In this document: one piece after another, positions 23,358-32,029 of the stretch
Layout: every line of letters starts with the position of its first letter
Numbering within the stretch: position 1 is the stretch's first letter
NCBI GenBank assembly: GCA_947467395.1
Contig: CANIIC010000006.1
Location: 1-53,075, forward strand
Source: Bryobacterales bacterium
GTDB lineage: Bacteria; Acidobacteriota; Terriglobia; Bryobacterales; Bryobacteraceae
Direction of reading: 5' to 3'
Length of the DNA stretch: 53,075 nucleotides
The notes under the pieces: generated by a model
Told to the model about the DNA's origin: nothing
The model's input: the letters and a program-made list of their open reading frames with translations, nothing else
Database searches by the model: none
Program-made: the position numbers and the translations under genes

Positions 23358-24503
23358 ATGGCGACTTACAAGGCAGTTTCGGCCGCGCTCGAAGACGGCT
23401 CGATCCGCGTACGCTTTGAGAGCGACGCGCGCGGCGTCATCGGCTGGCAACTGTTCGATCCCGCGACCGGCGCGTTCCTGAGTGAAGGCGAATGGAGCGA
23501 ATCGCAAGGCGCGAACTCGCTGAAAGTCACGCTGCCTCCCGAAGAAGGCGCGTATCGCATCCAGGTGGCTCCGGTCGAGGATCGCGACCGCTACATCGCC
23601 ATCGATGCCGAAGTCGGCGAGGGCCGACTCGCTATCACCGAGCCGCGTGTCGTCAGCGCATCCGGCGAACGCTGGTCGCGCACGATGCAGGCGATCCCCA
23701 AGGCGTTCACGCTGCCCGTCGCGAGCCTGTGGCGCAATCGCAAGCTGATCGGTTCGATGGTGAAGCGTGACATCCTGGCCCGCTATCGCGGCAGCTTCGG
23801 CGGCGCGCTTTGGACCATGCTCACGCCGCTGCTGCTGATGGCGACCTACTTCTTCGTCTTCGGCGTTGTGCTCAAAACGCGCTTCTCCGCCGACTCCAGC
23901 GGCACAGGCTACGTGCTGTACTTCCTGGCCGGGATGCTGCCGTGGCTTGCGTTTTCCGAAGCCGTCGGCCGGTCACCCTCGGTGATACTCGAATACCGCA
24001 CGTTCGTTAAAAAGTTAGTGTTTCCGCTCGACACGCTTCCCATGAACCTAGTGCTGGCGGGTCTGGTCACGGAAGCCTTCGGCATCCTAATCTTCCTGAT
24101 CGGCCTGTTCGTAGCGCGCGGCGGGGTACCTGCATCGATCGTGTGGCTGCCCGCCGTGTTGATCCCGCAGATCCTGCTCACCGTCGGCGTCAGCTGGCTG
24201 CTGGCAGCCACAGGCGTGTTCGTGCGCGATCTTGGCCAAGTAATCGGCTTCCTGCTGACGCTGTGGTTCTTCCTGACGCCCATCTGCTACGAGGAACGCC
24301 ACGACCTACCGACATGGATCTCGAGCATCCTCGGCTTCAATCCGATTCTGGTTTTGGTACGAGGGTATCGGGCGATCCTGCTGGAGAACGCATCGCCTTG
24401 GACGCCAGGAATGGCTGCTTTATGGGTGGGTTCCGCGGCGGTGGCGATCCTGGGCTATGCCTGGTTCCACCGCCTGCGGAAGAGTTTCGCGGACGTGATC
24501 TAA
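23358..24503 (+). CDS. ABC-2 polysaccharide export permease with extra N-terminal beta domain
   Basis: 381 residues; the ATG follows the previous stop by one base. Residues about 110-381 are a six-helix permease of the Wzm/TagG class: LIGSMVKRDILARYRGSFGG, LTPLLLMATYFFVFG, GMLPWLAFSEA and TLWFFLTPICYE. These form the channel that passes an undecaprenyl-linked glycan across the inner membrane with an ATPase (Wzt/TagH). Residues 1 to about 105 precede the first helix and are a beta-rich domain (GWQLFDPATGAFLSEGEW, AYRIQVAPVEDRDRY) not normally present in such permeases. No ATPase gene is nearby, so the partner must be encoded elsewhere. Confidence 0.9.
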   Translation: MATYKAVSAALEDGSIRVRFESDARGVIGWQLFDPATGAFLSEGEWSESQGANSLKVTLPPEEGAYRIQVAPVEDRDRYIAIDAEVGEGRLAITEPRVVSASGERWSRTMQAIPKAFTLPVASLWRNRKLIGSMVKRDILARYRGSFGGALWTMLTPLLLMATYFFVFGVVLKTRFSADSSGTGYVLYFLAGMLPWLAFSEAVGRSPSVILEYRTFVKKLVFPLDTLPMNLVLAGLVTEAFGILIFLIGLFVARGGVPASIVWLPAVLIPQILLTVGVSWLLAATGVFVRDLGQVIGFLLTLWFFLTPICYEERHDLPTWISSILGFNPILVLVRGYRAILLENASPWTPGMAALWVGSAAVAILGYAWFHRLRKSFADVI

Positions 24504-24511
24504 TTCTTGAA

Positions 24512-24537
24512 GTCGCACAACGCATTCGCTGTGCGAC
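24512..24537. terminator. Hairpin between convergent genes (possible bidirectional terminator)
   Basis: Perfect 8-bp stem GTCGCACA/TGTGCGAC with a 10-base loop between the permease stop (24503) and the sodA stop (24547). There is no T-run on either strand, so classical rho-independent action is uncertain. Confidence 0.45.
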
Positions 24538-24546
24538 CAAGCCCGA

Positions 24547-25155
24547 CTACTTCGCGTTGAACAGGCTCTCAGCCTTTTCCCAATTCATCACGTTCCACCA
24601 CGCGGCCAGATAGTCCGGGCGGCGGTTCTGATACTTCAAGTAGTAGGCGTGTTCCCACACATCGCAACCGATGACGGCGGTCTTGCCTTCCATCAGCGGG
24701 TTGTCCTGGTTCGGGGTCGAGATGATCTCCACACCGTTGCCGGTCTTGATCAGCCACGCCCAGCCGGAGCCGAAGCGGCCCACGCCAGCAGCGTTGAACT
24801 TGGTCTTGAAATCGTCGAAGCTACCGAACGCAGCGTTGATCGCTTGCGCCAGGTTGCCCACCGGAGCGCCACCCTTGCCGGGTCCCATGAGTTCCCAAAA
24901 CAGCGAGTGATTCCAGTGGCCGCCGCCGTTGTTGCGAACGGCCGTGCGGATCCCTTCGGGCACTGTGGCGCAATTATTGGCCAGCAGTTCTTCGATGCTC
25001 TTACCGGCGAGTTCCGGGGCCTTTTCCAAGGCAGCGTTCAGATTCGTCACGTAGGCGTTATGATGCTTGCCGTGGTGAATCTCCATCGTCAGTTTGTCGA
25101 TGTGCGGTTCCAGTGCGTCGTGCGCGTAGGGCAGTGCGGGTAGAGTGAATGCCAT
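24547..25155 (-). CDS. sodA: Superoxide dismutase, Mn type
   Basis: 202 residues, full length. The metal ligands are visible: H27 ([12 protein letters not shown]), H83 ([10 protein letters not shown]), D165 and H169 ([19 protein letters not shown]). NNGGGH with glycine and Gln150 in TPNQDNPL point to manganese rather than iron, although cambialistic use cannot be excluded. It converts superoxide to peroxide and oxygen. No signal peptide, so cytoplasmic. It is the last gene of the DUF721-gatC-gatA-sodA operon, 14 bases after gatA, with AGGAG about ten bases before the ATG. Confidence 0.97.
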   Translation of the reverse strand: MAFTLPALPYAHDALEPHIDKLTMEIHHGKHHNAYVTNLNAALEKAPELAGKSIEELLANNCATVPEGIRTAVRNNGGGHWNHSLFWELMGPGKGGAPVGNLAQAINAAFGSFDDFKTKFNAAGVGRFGSGWAWLIKTGNGVEIISTPNQDNPLMEGKTAVIGCDVWEHAYYLKYQNRRPDYLAAWWNVMNWEKAESLFNAK

Positions 25156-25169
25156 AAATCGATTGTCTC

Positions 25170-26597
25170 CTAGTTAGTCGAACGTTCGTACGCTTCCGCG
25201 AGCCTCAACATGCCCGCTTCGTCGAAGTGTTTCGTCAAAATCTGCAAGCCCACAGGCAGGCCGTCGGCGGTCTTGCCACACGGGACGCTCATACACGGGA
25301 TGCCCGTGAGATCGCCCGTAACGGTGTAGATGTCGGCGAGGTAAATCTGCGAAGGATCTTCCACCTTCTCGCCCAGCTTGAACGCCGGATGCGGAGATAC
25401 GGGACCGACAATCGCATCCACCTGTTCGAACGCCTTGGCGTAATCCTGCGCGATCAACGCGCGCACTTTCTGCGCCTTCAAGTAGTAAGCGTCGTAGTAG
25501 CCTGCGCTCAGCACATACGTCCCCAGCATGATGCGGCGCTTGCACTCGGCACCGAAACCTTCGTCACGCGTGACCCGATACATATCAGCCAAGGTGTTCG
25601 CCGAAGCCGCGCGATTCGTGTAGCGGACGCCATCATAACGAGCCAGATTTGAACTCGCCTCCGCCGTGCAGACGATGTAGTAGGTAGCCACCGCATACGC
25701 CGTGTGTGGCAGATGAATTTCCTTCACTTCGCAGCCGAGCTTCACCAGTTGATCCACCGCAGCCTGAATCAGGTCCCCGGTTTCCGACGGGAGCCCGTCC
25801 ATCCATTCCTTCGGCACGCCGATCTTCATGCCCTTCACATTGCCGTCCAGTGCGGCCACATAATCGGACACCGGAACGTCGGCGGAGGTCGCGTCCATCT
25901 CGTCTTTCCCAGCGATCACCTGTAAGAGCCGAGCGCTATCGCGGACGTTTCGCGAAAACGGACCGATGTGATCCAGCGAACTGGCGAACGCGGTCAAGCC
26001 GTAGCGGGAAACGCGTCCGTACGTGGGTGTAACGCCCGTGATGCCGCAGAAGGAGGCAGGCTGGCGGATCGAGCCGCCCGTATCGGAACCCAGCGAAACC
26101 ACCGCCGTGTTCTGCGCAACCACGGCAGCCGAACCACCGCTGGAGCCACCCGGCACGCGATCGAGCGCAACCGGATTCCGAACCGGTCCGAACGCCGAGT
26201 TCTCGTTCGACGAACCCATCGCGAACTCATCGCAGTTCGCCTTGCCGATGATGATGCCACCGGCTTGCTCCAGACGGATCACCGCCGTCGCATCGTAGGG
26301 AGGGATGTAGTTCTCGAGCAGCTTCGATGCGCACGTGGTCCGCAGACCCTTCGTGACAATCACGTCTTTCACGGCAACAGGAACGCCGGCCAGCGCGCCG
26401 ATGTCTTGGCCAGCGGCAATCTTGGCATCTACAGCCTTCGCCGCAGCCAGAGCGCGCTCCGGCGAAAAGGTGAGATATGCGTTGGTCTTCGGATTCTCGG
26501 CCTCGGCGTACGCGAGCGCCTGCTTGGTCAGTTCTTCAGCCGTGAATTCCTTCTTCAGCAGGCCGGCGCGGATGGAATCAATCGAGTGGTTCGTCAT
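25170..26597 (-). CDS. gatA: Asp-tRNA(Asn)/Glu-tRNA(Gln) amidotransferase subunit A
   Basis: 475 residues, the usual GatA length. The amidase-signature Ser-cisSer-Lys triad is visible: K77 in GVPVAVKDV, Ser152 region in [10 protein letters not shown] and S176 in [10 protein letters not shown]. GatA releases ammonia from glutamine (or asparagine) for conversion of misacylated Glu-tRNA(Gln) or Asp-tRNA(Asn) by GatB. gatC lies two bases upstream; gatB is not in the window. Confidence 0.97.
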   Translation of the reverse strand: MTNHSIDSIRAGLLKKEFTAEELTKQALAYAEAENPKTNAYLTFSPERALAAAKAVDAKIAAGQDIGALAGVPVAVKDVIVTKGLRTTCASKLLENYIPPYDATAVIRLEQAGGIIIGKANCDEFAMGSSNENSAFGPVRNPVALDRVPGGSSGGSAAVVAQNTAVVSLGSDTGGSIRQPASFCGITGVTPTYGRVSRYGLTAFASSLDHIGPFSRNVRDSARLLQVIAGKDEMDATSADVPVSDYVAALDGNVKGMKIGVPKEWMDGLPSETGDLIQAAVDQLVKLGCEVKEIHLPHTAYAVATYYIVCTAEASSNLARYDGVRYTNRAASANTLADMYRVTRDEGFGAECKRRIMLGTYVLSAGYYDAYYLKAQKVRALIAQDYAKAFEQVDAIVGPVSPHPAFKLGEKVEDPSQIYLADIYTVTGDLTGIPCMSVPCGKTADGLPVGLQILTKHFDEAGMLRLAEAYERSTN

Positions 26598-26599
26598 CG

Positions 26600-26899
26600 C
26601 TAGCGCTCAATCACCCGAGGAACTTTGTAGTAGCCGCCGCTGGTCACAGGAGCATTCGCCACCGCTTCGGAATTGGACAGCGAAGGCTTCTCGACATCGG
26701 CCCGCAACGTCGCCGTCTCTTCGGCTTCGTACAGAACCTGCGTCATCGGCTCGACGTTGGTGGTATCCAACTCATTCAACTTATCGATGTGGACGAGCAC
26801 GGCGCTCATGTCGTGCGTCATGCGCACGATTTCGTCGTCGGTCAGCGCGAGCTGAGCCAGCTCGGCCACGCGGCGGACTTCTTGTTCGGTGATCTTCAT
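26600..26899 (-). CDS. gatC: Asp-tRNA(Asn)/Glu-tRNA(Gln) amidotransferase subunit C
   Basis: 99 residues. Begins [20 protein letters not shown] and carries the family's [21 protein letters not shown] centre, then [20 protein letters not shown] and VPRVIE at the end. GatC is a small belt-like protein that stabilises GatA on GatB. The ATG overlaps the DUF721 stop by four bases (ATGA). Confidence 0.96.
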   Translation of the reverse strand: MKITEQEVRRVAELAQLALTDDEIVRMTHDMSAVLVHIDKLNELDTTNVEPMTQVLYEAEETATLRADVEKPSLSNSEAVANAPVTSGGYYKVPRVIER

Positions 26900-27276
26900 G
26901 CTTGTTTTTTGAGGGACTGCTGGTACAGCAGCGACATCACCGGATCGGCGATGCCGTGTTTCGGACGCGGCGCCTCTTCACGCATCGGTTTGCGACGCGG
27001 AGGCATGGGGCGGAAGTCGAGGTCAGTGACCAGTTGCTCCCCCAGGATCGTTTCGAGATTGCGCAGCAGGAAGTGGCGCAGCGTGAACAACTGCCGCTGC
27101 CAGGTCATGTCGCCGACCTCAATGATCAGCGTGCCGCGCACCAGACTGGCCGCGATCGTGTGCTTCTCAATCTTGGATCCGGCCGCAATCCGCCATGCCG
27201 CTTTCGCCCGCTCTTCCGGGCTGTCTGAACCGGCAGGCATCTTCAATTTTCCGAGAAGGCTTGCGGCGCGTTGCAT
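26896..27276 (-). CDS. DUF721 (DciA-like) protein
   Basis: 126 residues from the ATG at 27276; the frame continues to a TTG at 27345 but the family motif begins after this ATG. It contains AAWRIAAGSKIEKHT, GTLIIEVGDMTWQRQL and LRHFLLRNLE, the DUF721 pattern. Some DUF721 members (DciA) load the replicative helicase DnaB in bacteria lacking DnaC; the C-terminal tail here (PPRRKPMREEAPRPKHG) is basic and could bind DNA. It heads the operon with gatC, gatA and sodA. Confidence 0.83.
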   Translation of the reverse strand: MQRAASLLGKLKMPAGSDSPEERAKAAWRIAAGSKIEKHTIAASLVRGTLIIEVGDMTWQRQLFTLRHFLLRNLETILGEQLVTDLDFRPMPPRRKPMREEAPRPKHGIADPVMSLLYQQSLKKQA

Positions 27277-27311
27277 GGTGGTTCCGAGGGTTACTTTCCG
27301 GGGGAGCTTCG

Positions 27312-27317
27312 ATTGTA
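27312..27317 (-). promoter_or_regulatory. Putative -10 (TACAAT) of the DUF721-gatCA-sodA operon
   Basis: TACAAT, in the same CTACAATC context as at 9410-9415, 35 bases ahead of the ATG at 27276. It implies a leader of roughly 28 bases, with GGAA near the start as a weak ribosome-binding site. Confidence 0.45.
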
Positions 27318-27392
27318 GCGCGACGGCTCGGGGCGCCGCAGCCAATCCGTAACTTACAGAGCCCCTTACGCTTCATTGGGGGCAAAAAATGG

Positions 27393-27398
27393 TAGGAT
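27393..27398 (+). promoter_or_regulatory. Putative -10 (TAGGAT) for mrr
   Basis: TAGGAT lies 13 bases ahead of the ATG at 27412, after an A-run (AAAAAA at 27384-27389). No ribosome-binding site is visible. Confidence 0.3.
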
Positions 27399-27411
27399 CG
27401 GCCATTGACCC

Positions 27412-28314
27412 ATGCCCATCCCGTCCTACGAAGACCTGATGTTGCCCTTCCTCCGCTACCTTGATCAACGCGGGGAACTGTACATTCGGGAGATTTCCGA
27501 AGAACTCGCGACCGAGTTCAAGCTGACCACGGAAGAGCTCAGCACGCTGATCCCTAGCGGCCAATCTACGGTATTCGCCAACCGGGTGGGATGGGCACGG
27601 ACATATTTGAAGAAAGCGGGGCTCATTGAGGCCGTTGCGCGAGCTCGCTACAAAGTTACTCCACGCGGGAAAGACTTGCTCGGCACCAACCCGTCCCGCA
27701 TCGATGGCAGCATCCTCAAACAGTATCCAGAATTCCTAGAGTTCATCAAGCCCCGAAGCGACGGGGGAACAACCGAAGAACCGGCAACATCAAACGGGGA
27801 AACTCCGTTAGAGGTCTTGGAGACCGCGCACGAGAGGCTTCGTGGGCAACTCGCAGATGATGTCCTTCAAACCATTCGGGCGGGAAGTCCAACCTTCTTC
27901 GAGCGGCTAGTGGTGGATGTATTGGTGAAGATGGGCTACGGCGGATCTCTAAAAGATGCAGGCCAAGCCGTCGGCAAGTCCGGCGACGGCGGCATCGACG
28001 GCATCATCAAGGAAGATCGCCTCGGCCTGGACCAGATCTACGTGCAAGCGAAGCGGTGGGCCAACGTGGTTGGCCGCCCCGAGATCCAAACTTTTGCGGG
28101 TAGTCTCGAAGGCCATCGCGCACGCAAGGGTGTATTCATTACCACCTCACAATTCACAAAAGAAGCACGCGACTATGTCACCCGAATCGAGAAGCGAATT
28201 GTTCTCATCGATGGCAGCGAACTCGCCCGGCTAATGATCGACTATGGGGTAGGCGTGACGGACGTCGCAACATATCACGTCAAGAGACTCGACCCTGACT
28301 ATTTCGAGGAGTAG
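27412..28314 (+). CDS. mrr: Mrr-type restriction endonuclease
   Basis: 300 residues. The N-terminal winged-helix region (MPIPSYEDLMLPFLRYL, VGWARTYLKKAGLIE, YKVTPRGKDLL) matches Mrr_N. A charged linker (about 113-135) follows, then the Mrr catalytic domain: FERLVVDVLVKMGYGGS, the nuclease D-QxK site in KSGDGGIDGII (D196) and VQAKRW (Q212, K214), and KGVFITTSQFTKEA. Mrr enzymes cut DNA carrying foreign methylation. No methyltransferase is adjacent, as expected for a type IV system. By eye its third codon positions hold more A and T than its neighbours', which fits acquisition by transfer. Confidence 0.94.
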   Translation: MPIPSYEDLMLPFLRYLDQRGELYIREISEELATEFKLTTEELSTLIPSGQSTVFANRVGWARTYLKKAGLIEAVARARYKVTPRGKDLLGTNPSRIDGSILKQYPEFLEFIKPRSDGGTTEEPATSNGETPLEVLETAHERLRGQLADDVLQTIRAGSPTFFERLVVDVLVKMGYGGSLKDAGQAVGKSGDGGIDGIIKEDRLGLDQIYVQAKRWANVVGRPEIQTFAGSLEGHRARKGVFITTSQFTKEARDYVTRIEKRIVLIDGSELARLMIDYGVGVTDVATYHVKRLDPDYFEE

Positions 28315-28371
28315 ATCCGATCAAGCCTTCACAACTTGCGCGATGCCCGACCATGTGCGACAACGGTTCCC

Positions 28372-29283
28372 ATGCGTAAGACATGGTTGTTGGGGATGAT
28401 GGCGGGAGCCGCGATCTGGGCGCAGGCTCCGCAGAACGCGCACAATGATGCAGCCAAGAAGCTCGCCGGGGCAAAGTGGGCGTCGGCCTACAACTTCTTC
28501 TGCGTGGCTCCGAAAGCGAATGCCGCCACCGATCCGCCCATCCAGCCGACCAAGGTCTTCGACAATTTCTACGCCATCGGCGACTCCGGCACCACGGCCT
28601 ACGCGCTCGTCACGAGCCAGGGCATCATCCTGATCGATTCCCTTCCCGCGAATCAGACCGAGACCGTGCTGTTGCCGGGACTCAAAGCGATCGGCCTCGA
28701 TCCGGCAAACGTGAAGTACGTCATCGTGACGCATGGGCATGGCGATCACTCGGGCGGTTCATTCACTTTCCAGGAGCGATGGGGTGCGCACGTCGCGCTA
28801 TCGAGCGTGGATTGGGACGGCATGAACCCCGCGGCGGGCAAGGGAAAGGCAGCCGCGAACAACCCTCGTCGTGATGTCGAGTTGAAGGACGGCGATACAG
28901 TGAAGCTCGGCGATGTCACGGTCACCGCAGTGCTAACACCCGGCCACACGCCGGGATCGCTGGGACTCATCTTTCCGGTGAAGGACGGCAACACGACGCA
29001 CATGGCCGGCATGTTCGGCGGCACGATTCTGCTTCCTGGCCGACCGGATGTTCCTACACTCCAGACCTACCTCGCGTCGATCGCACACTTCAAGGAAGCG
29101 ACCACGAAGGCCAAGGTCGACGTCGAGATTCAGAACCATCCGTTGATGGATGACGCGGCTCGCCTGACCAGTGCTCGCGATCACAAAGCCGGCACGCCGC
29201 ACCCGTGGGTGGTGAACGACTACAGCACCTACCTGGACGTGATGGCCGAGTGCCTGCATGCCCAGCGGCCTGAGCTGCCGTAA
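28372..29283 (+). CDS. Exported subclass B3-like metallo-beta-lactamase-fold hydrolase
   Basis: 303 residues from the ATG at 28372, which gives a signal peptide (MRKTWLLGMMAGAAIWAQ); an upstream ATG in frame would put 12 polar residues before it. The zinc site is complete: HGHGDH at 121-126, H192 in TPGHTPGS and H256 in QNHPL. The N-terminus (VFDNFYAIGDSGTTAYAL) is typical of B3 enzymes. B3 members cut beta-lactams, but many environmental ones have other substrates, so resistance cannot be claimed. It may be in a transcript with the following secreted hydrolase, whose -10-like site overlaps its stop codon. Confidence 0.88.
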   Translation: MRKTWLLGMMAGAAIWAQAPQNAHNDAAKKLAGAKWASAYNFFCVAPKANAATDPPIQPTKVFDNFYAIGDSGTTAYALVTSQGIILIDSLPANQTETVLLPGLKAIGLDPANVKYVIVTHGHGDHSGGSFTFQERWGAHVALSSVDWDGMNPAAGKGKAAANNPRRDVELKDGDTVKLGDVTVTAVLTPGHTPGSLGLIFPVKDGNTTHMAGMFGGTILLPGRPDVPTLQTYLASIAHFKEATTKAKVDVEIQNHPLMDDAARLTSARDHKAGTPHPWVVNDYSTYLDVMAECLHAQRPELP

Positions 29284-29286
29284 AAT
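29281..29286 (+). promoter_or_regulatory. Putative -10 (TAAAAT), leaderless-type, for the gene at 29293
   Basis: TAAAAT begins on the stop codon of the upstream gene and ends six bases (AGCGCC) before the ATG at 29293. No ribosome-binding site is present. Confidence 0.5.
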
Positions 29287-29292
29287 AGCGCC

Positions 29293-31182
29293 ATGCGTCT
29301 TTTCACCGTCGGCCTGCTCTGCGCGATTTCTACTTGGGGCGCAGTCACGCGCGTAGAAGTGTTGCAGCGTGCCGACTTGCCTGTAGCCGGATTTGAGCGA
29401 ATCCAGGGCAAGCTTCACTTCGCGCTGGACCCGAAGCTGACGGCAAACAAGGCGATCGTAGATCTCTCGCTGGCACCGCGCAACGCACAAGGACTGGTCG
29501 AGTTCACTTCTGACTTCCTGGTGTTTCGCGCCAAAGACCCGGCCAAGAGCAACGGCACCATGCTGCTGGGCATCGCCAATCGCGGCACACCGTCGATCTG
29601 GACCTCGCTCAACACCGGCAGCAACTCGGCGATGACGTCGGCCAAGGACTTCGGCGACAACTTCCTTCTTTCTCAGGGCTACACGGTGGCGTGGGTCGGC
29701 TGGCAGTGGGATGTGGTCGCGCAGCCGAACACGTTCAAGGTCTACGCGCCGGTCGTTCCGAACGTCACGGGCCCTACCCGCCTTGAGGTGCTGCCCAACA
29801 ACAAGCAGACGTCTGAGACCCTGACGTATCCTGTCGCCGATCTGAACTCTGGATCGCTGACGGTTCGCGATGCGCCGTACGCACCGCGGGTGGTGCTCCC
29901 CAAGAGTGCGTGGCGCTACAGCGCCGACCACTCGAAAGTGGAGTTCACAACTCCACTGACACCGGGCCGCATCTACGAATTCATCTACACGGCGAAAGAT
30001 CCCGTCGTCGCCGGTACAGGCTTCGCTGCGGTGCGGGACTACATCTCTTACGTGAAGAAGAATGGCGTCGCCGGAACGTCCACGACCCCGATTCAGCGCG
30101 CCATCGGCTTCGGCATCTCGCAGAGTGGACGCATGCTGCGCACCATGATGTTCGAAGGCTTCAACGCCGACGAGCAGGGCAAACAAGTCTTCGATGGTGT
30201 ATGGGCGCACGTGTCCGGTGGCGGCCACGGCGGCTTCAATCAACGCTTCGCACAGCCCACCAAGACCACGGGCCAGTACAGCGGCTCCTTCTACCCCACC
30301 GATCAGGCCCCCTTCACACCCGAGGCGCTGCTGGCGAAAGCCACGCAGGCCAAGGTCGCGCCGAAACTGATCCTGACCAACGGCTCGCACGAATACTGGG
30401 GCCGCGGCGCAGTGCTCAATCACATCACTGAAGACGGCAGCAAGGACGTTACCCAGCCTGCGAACGTCCGCATCTACTTCATCGCGGGCATCCAGCATAG
30501 CGGCGCGGGAGGCGTAGTGAATCCGTTGGTGCAGAACGTGACCAACTCACTCGAAGTCACCTTCGTCATGCGCGCCACGCTGACGAACCTCAACGCCTGG
30601 ATTACTCACAACACGGCTCCGCCGCCGACCAACGTGCCGCGCATGGACAAGAACCAATTAGTGCCGATCTCCGCCCTGAAGTTTCCATACATCCCCAACT
30701 TCGGCATGGTCAGCTACGCCTACGCGCCGCGCCACTTCGATTGGGGTCCGGAGTATCTCAGCAAGGGCATCGTCGCCTATGAACCCGGGCACGCCGGCGG
30801 AGCCTACCCCGTGCTCGTCCCGCAGGTGGACGCCGATGGGATCGACGTCGGCGGCGTGCGTATGCCCGAACTCGTCTGGCCTCTGATGACCTACACCGGC
30901 TGGAACCCGCGCAATCCGAACGTCGGCGCGTCGGATCAGCAGTATTCACTGATCGGTTCAGAGGCTCCGTTCGCGCGCACGAAGGCCGAACGCGAGCGCA
31001 CTGACGACCCGCGTCTCTCCGTTGGCGAACGCTACCGAAGCAAGAGCGAGTATCTCTCGCACATCGAAAGCACAGCTCACCAATTGGTGACACAGCACTT
31101 CCTGCTGGATGTCGATGTGCAGAAGATCGTGAACCTTGCCGGGCGTCACTGGGACGCTGTCATGAACCCGTCGACCAAGTAG
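29293..31182 (+). CDS. Secreted alpha/beta hydrolase domain protein (PF20091-like)
   Basis: 629 residues with a signal peptide ([17 protein letters not shown]). An N-terminal beta domain carries the family's [11 protein letters not shown] and [16 protein letters not shown]. The hydrolase core has the nucleophile elbow [12 protein letters not shown], then [28 protein letters not shown] and [12 protein letters not shown], which supplies the likely histidine. Members of this family (Abhydrolase_10) are uncharacterised secreted hydrolases, common in soil bacteria. Long internal open frames on the other strand across this gene are coding shadows. Confidence 0.88.
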   Translation: MRLFTVGLLCAISTWGAVTRVEVLQRADLPVAGFERIQGKLHFALDPKLTANKAIVDLSLAPRNAQGLVEFTSDFLVFRAKDPAKSNGTMLLGIANRGTPSIWTSLNTGSNSAMTSAKDFGDNFLLSQGYTVAWVGWQWDVVAQPNTFKVYAPVVPNVTGPTRLEVLPNNKQTSETLTYPVADLNSGSLTVRDAPYAPRVVLPKSAWRYSADHSKVEFTTPLTPGRIYEFIYTAKDPVVAGTGFAAVRDYISYVKKNGVAGTSTTPIQRAIGFGISQSGRMLRTMMFEGFNADEQGKQVFDGVWAHVSGGGHGGFNQRFAQPTKTTGQYSGSFYPTDQAPFTPEALLAKATQAKVAPKLILTNGSHEYWGRGAVLNHITEDGSKDVTQPANVRIYFIAGIQHSGAGGVVNPLVQNVTNSLEVTFVMRATLTNLNAWITHNTAPPPTNVPRMDKNQLVPISALKFPYIPNFGMVSYAYAPRHFDWGPEYLSKGIVAYEPGHAGGAYPVLVPQVDADGIDVGGVRMPELVWPLMTYTGWNPRNPNVGASDQQYSLIGSEAPFARTKAERERTDDPRLSVGERYRSKSEYLSHIESTAHQLVTQHFLLDVDVQKIVNLAGRHWDAVMNPSTK

Positions 31183-31192
31183 CCCCGCTTGC

Positions 31193-31198
31193 TACCAT
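31193..31198 (+). promoter_or_regulatory. Putative -10 (TACCAT) for mrp
   Basis: TACCAT ends nine bases (CGAAAGTTC) before the ATG at 31208; no ribosome-binding site is seen. Confidence 0.35.
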
Positions 31199-31207
31199 CG
31201 AAAGTTC

Positions 31208-32029
31208 ATGCACCCAAACGAAGCTCCCAAGATGCCGATTCCCGGCGTTCGCAACCTGGTCGCGATCGGTTCCGGTAAAGGTGGCGTTGGCAAAACCACG
31301 GTGTCTGTGAACCTGGCGATCAGCCTCGCGCGCCTCGGTCACAAGGTCGGACTGCTAGACGCCGACGTGTACGGTCCGAACGTGCCCTTGATGATGGGCA
31401 CCACGGAGACGCCCCTCGGCAACAACGAACAGATCCGCCCGATCGAGAAATACGGCGTGAAGCTGATGTCCATGGGCTTCCTGAATCCCGGCGACAAGCC
31501 ACTGGTGTGGCGCGGCCCGATGCTCCACAACGTGATTCAACAGTTCCTGCGCAACGTGCAGTGGGGCGAGCTCGACTACCTGCTGATCGATCTGCCTCCG
31601 GGTACCGGCGACGTCGCGCTGTCGTTGATTCAGACTGCCGCGATCACCGGCGCGATCGTTGTCACGACCCCTTCGGATGTGTCACTCGAAGACGCGCGCA
31701 AGGCGATCAACATGTTCGCGCAGGTGCGCGTGCCGATCCTGGGCCTCATCGAAAACATGAGCTACCTGATCGCGCCCGGCAGTGGCGAACGCATCGACGT
31801 GTTCGGCCAGGGCGGCGGCAAACGCACGGCGGAGCAGATGAATGTTCCGTTCCTGGGCGAGCTCGCGTTGAACCCGGAAGTCCGCATCGGCGGCGATTCG
31901 GGAGCACCGGTGACCACGCGTGCGGGCGAAGACAAGTCCGCTGCCCCGTTCCTGGAACTGGCGGAGCGCGTCAACACCATCTGCGGCAGCTCGCACGCGG
32001 GCGGCCCGAAGATCACGATCGAAGACTAA
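31208..32029 (+). CDS. mrp: Mrp/NBP35-family iron-sulfur carrier ATPase
   Basis: 273 residues. Deviant Walker [12 protein letters not shown] (21-31), then [25 protein letters not shown] and [15 protein letters not shown], all diagnostic of Mrp/ApbC. It helps assemble or deliver Fe-S clusters. It lacks the N-terminal MIP18-like domain of E. coli Mrp. It also lacks the C-terminal CPxC that binds a bridging cluster in many members: after ENMSYL it reads [13 protein letters not shown], a cysteine-free variant seen in several bacterial groups. Its stop codon overlaps that of convergent fabD. Confidence 0.93.
   Translation: MHPNEAPKMPIPGVRNLVAIGSGKGGVGKTTVSVNLAISLARLGHKVGLLDADVYGPNVPLMMGTTETPLGNNEQIRPIEKYGVKLMSMGFLNPGDKPLVWRGPMLHNVIQQFLRNVQWGELDYLLIDLPPGTGDVALSLIQTAAITGAIVVTTPSDVSLEDARKAINMFAQVRVPILGLIENMSYLIAPGSGERIDVFGQGGGKRTAEQMNVPFLGELALNPEVRIGGDSGAPVTTRAGEDKSAAPFLELAERVNTICGSSHAGGPKITIED

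Noticed and set aside
28372-29283. Calling the B3-like enzyme an antibiotic-resistance gene
   Set aside because: Zinc ligands alone do not show beta-lactamase activity; many related environmental enzymes act on other substrates.
28933-30498. Minus-strand open frame of 521 codons
   Set aside because: It lies opposite the metallo-hydrolase and the secreted hydrolase, both with signal peptides and catalytic motifs. The antisense translation is Arg/Gly/Val-rich, as expected from high-GC codons read backwards.
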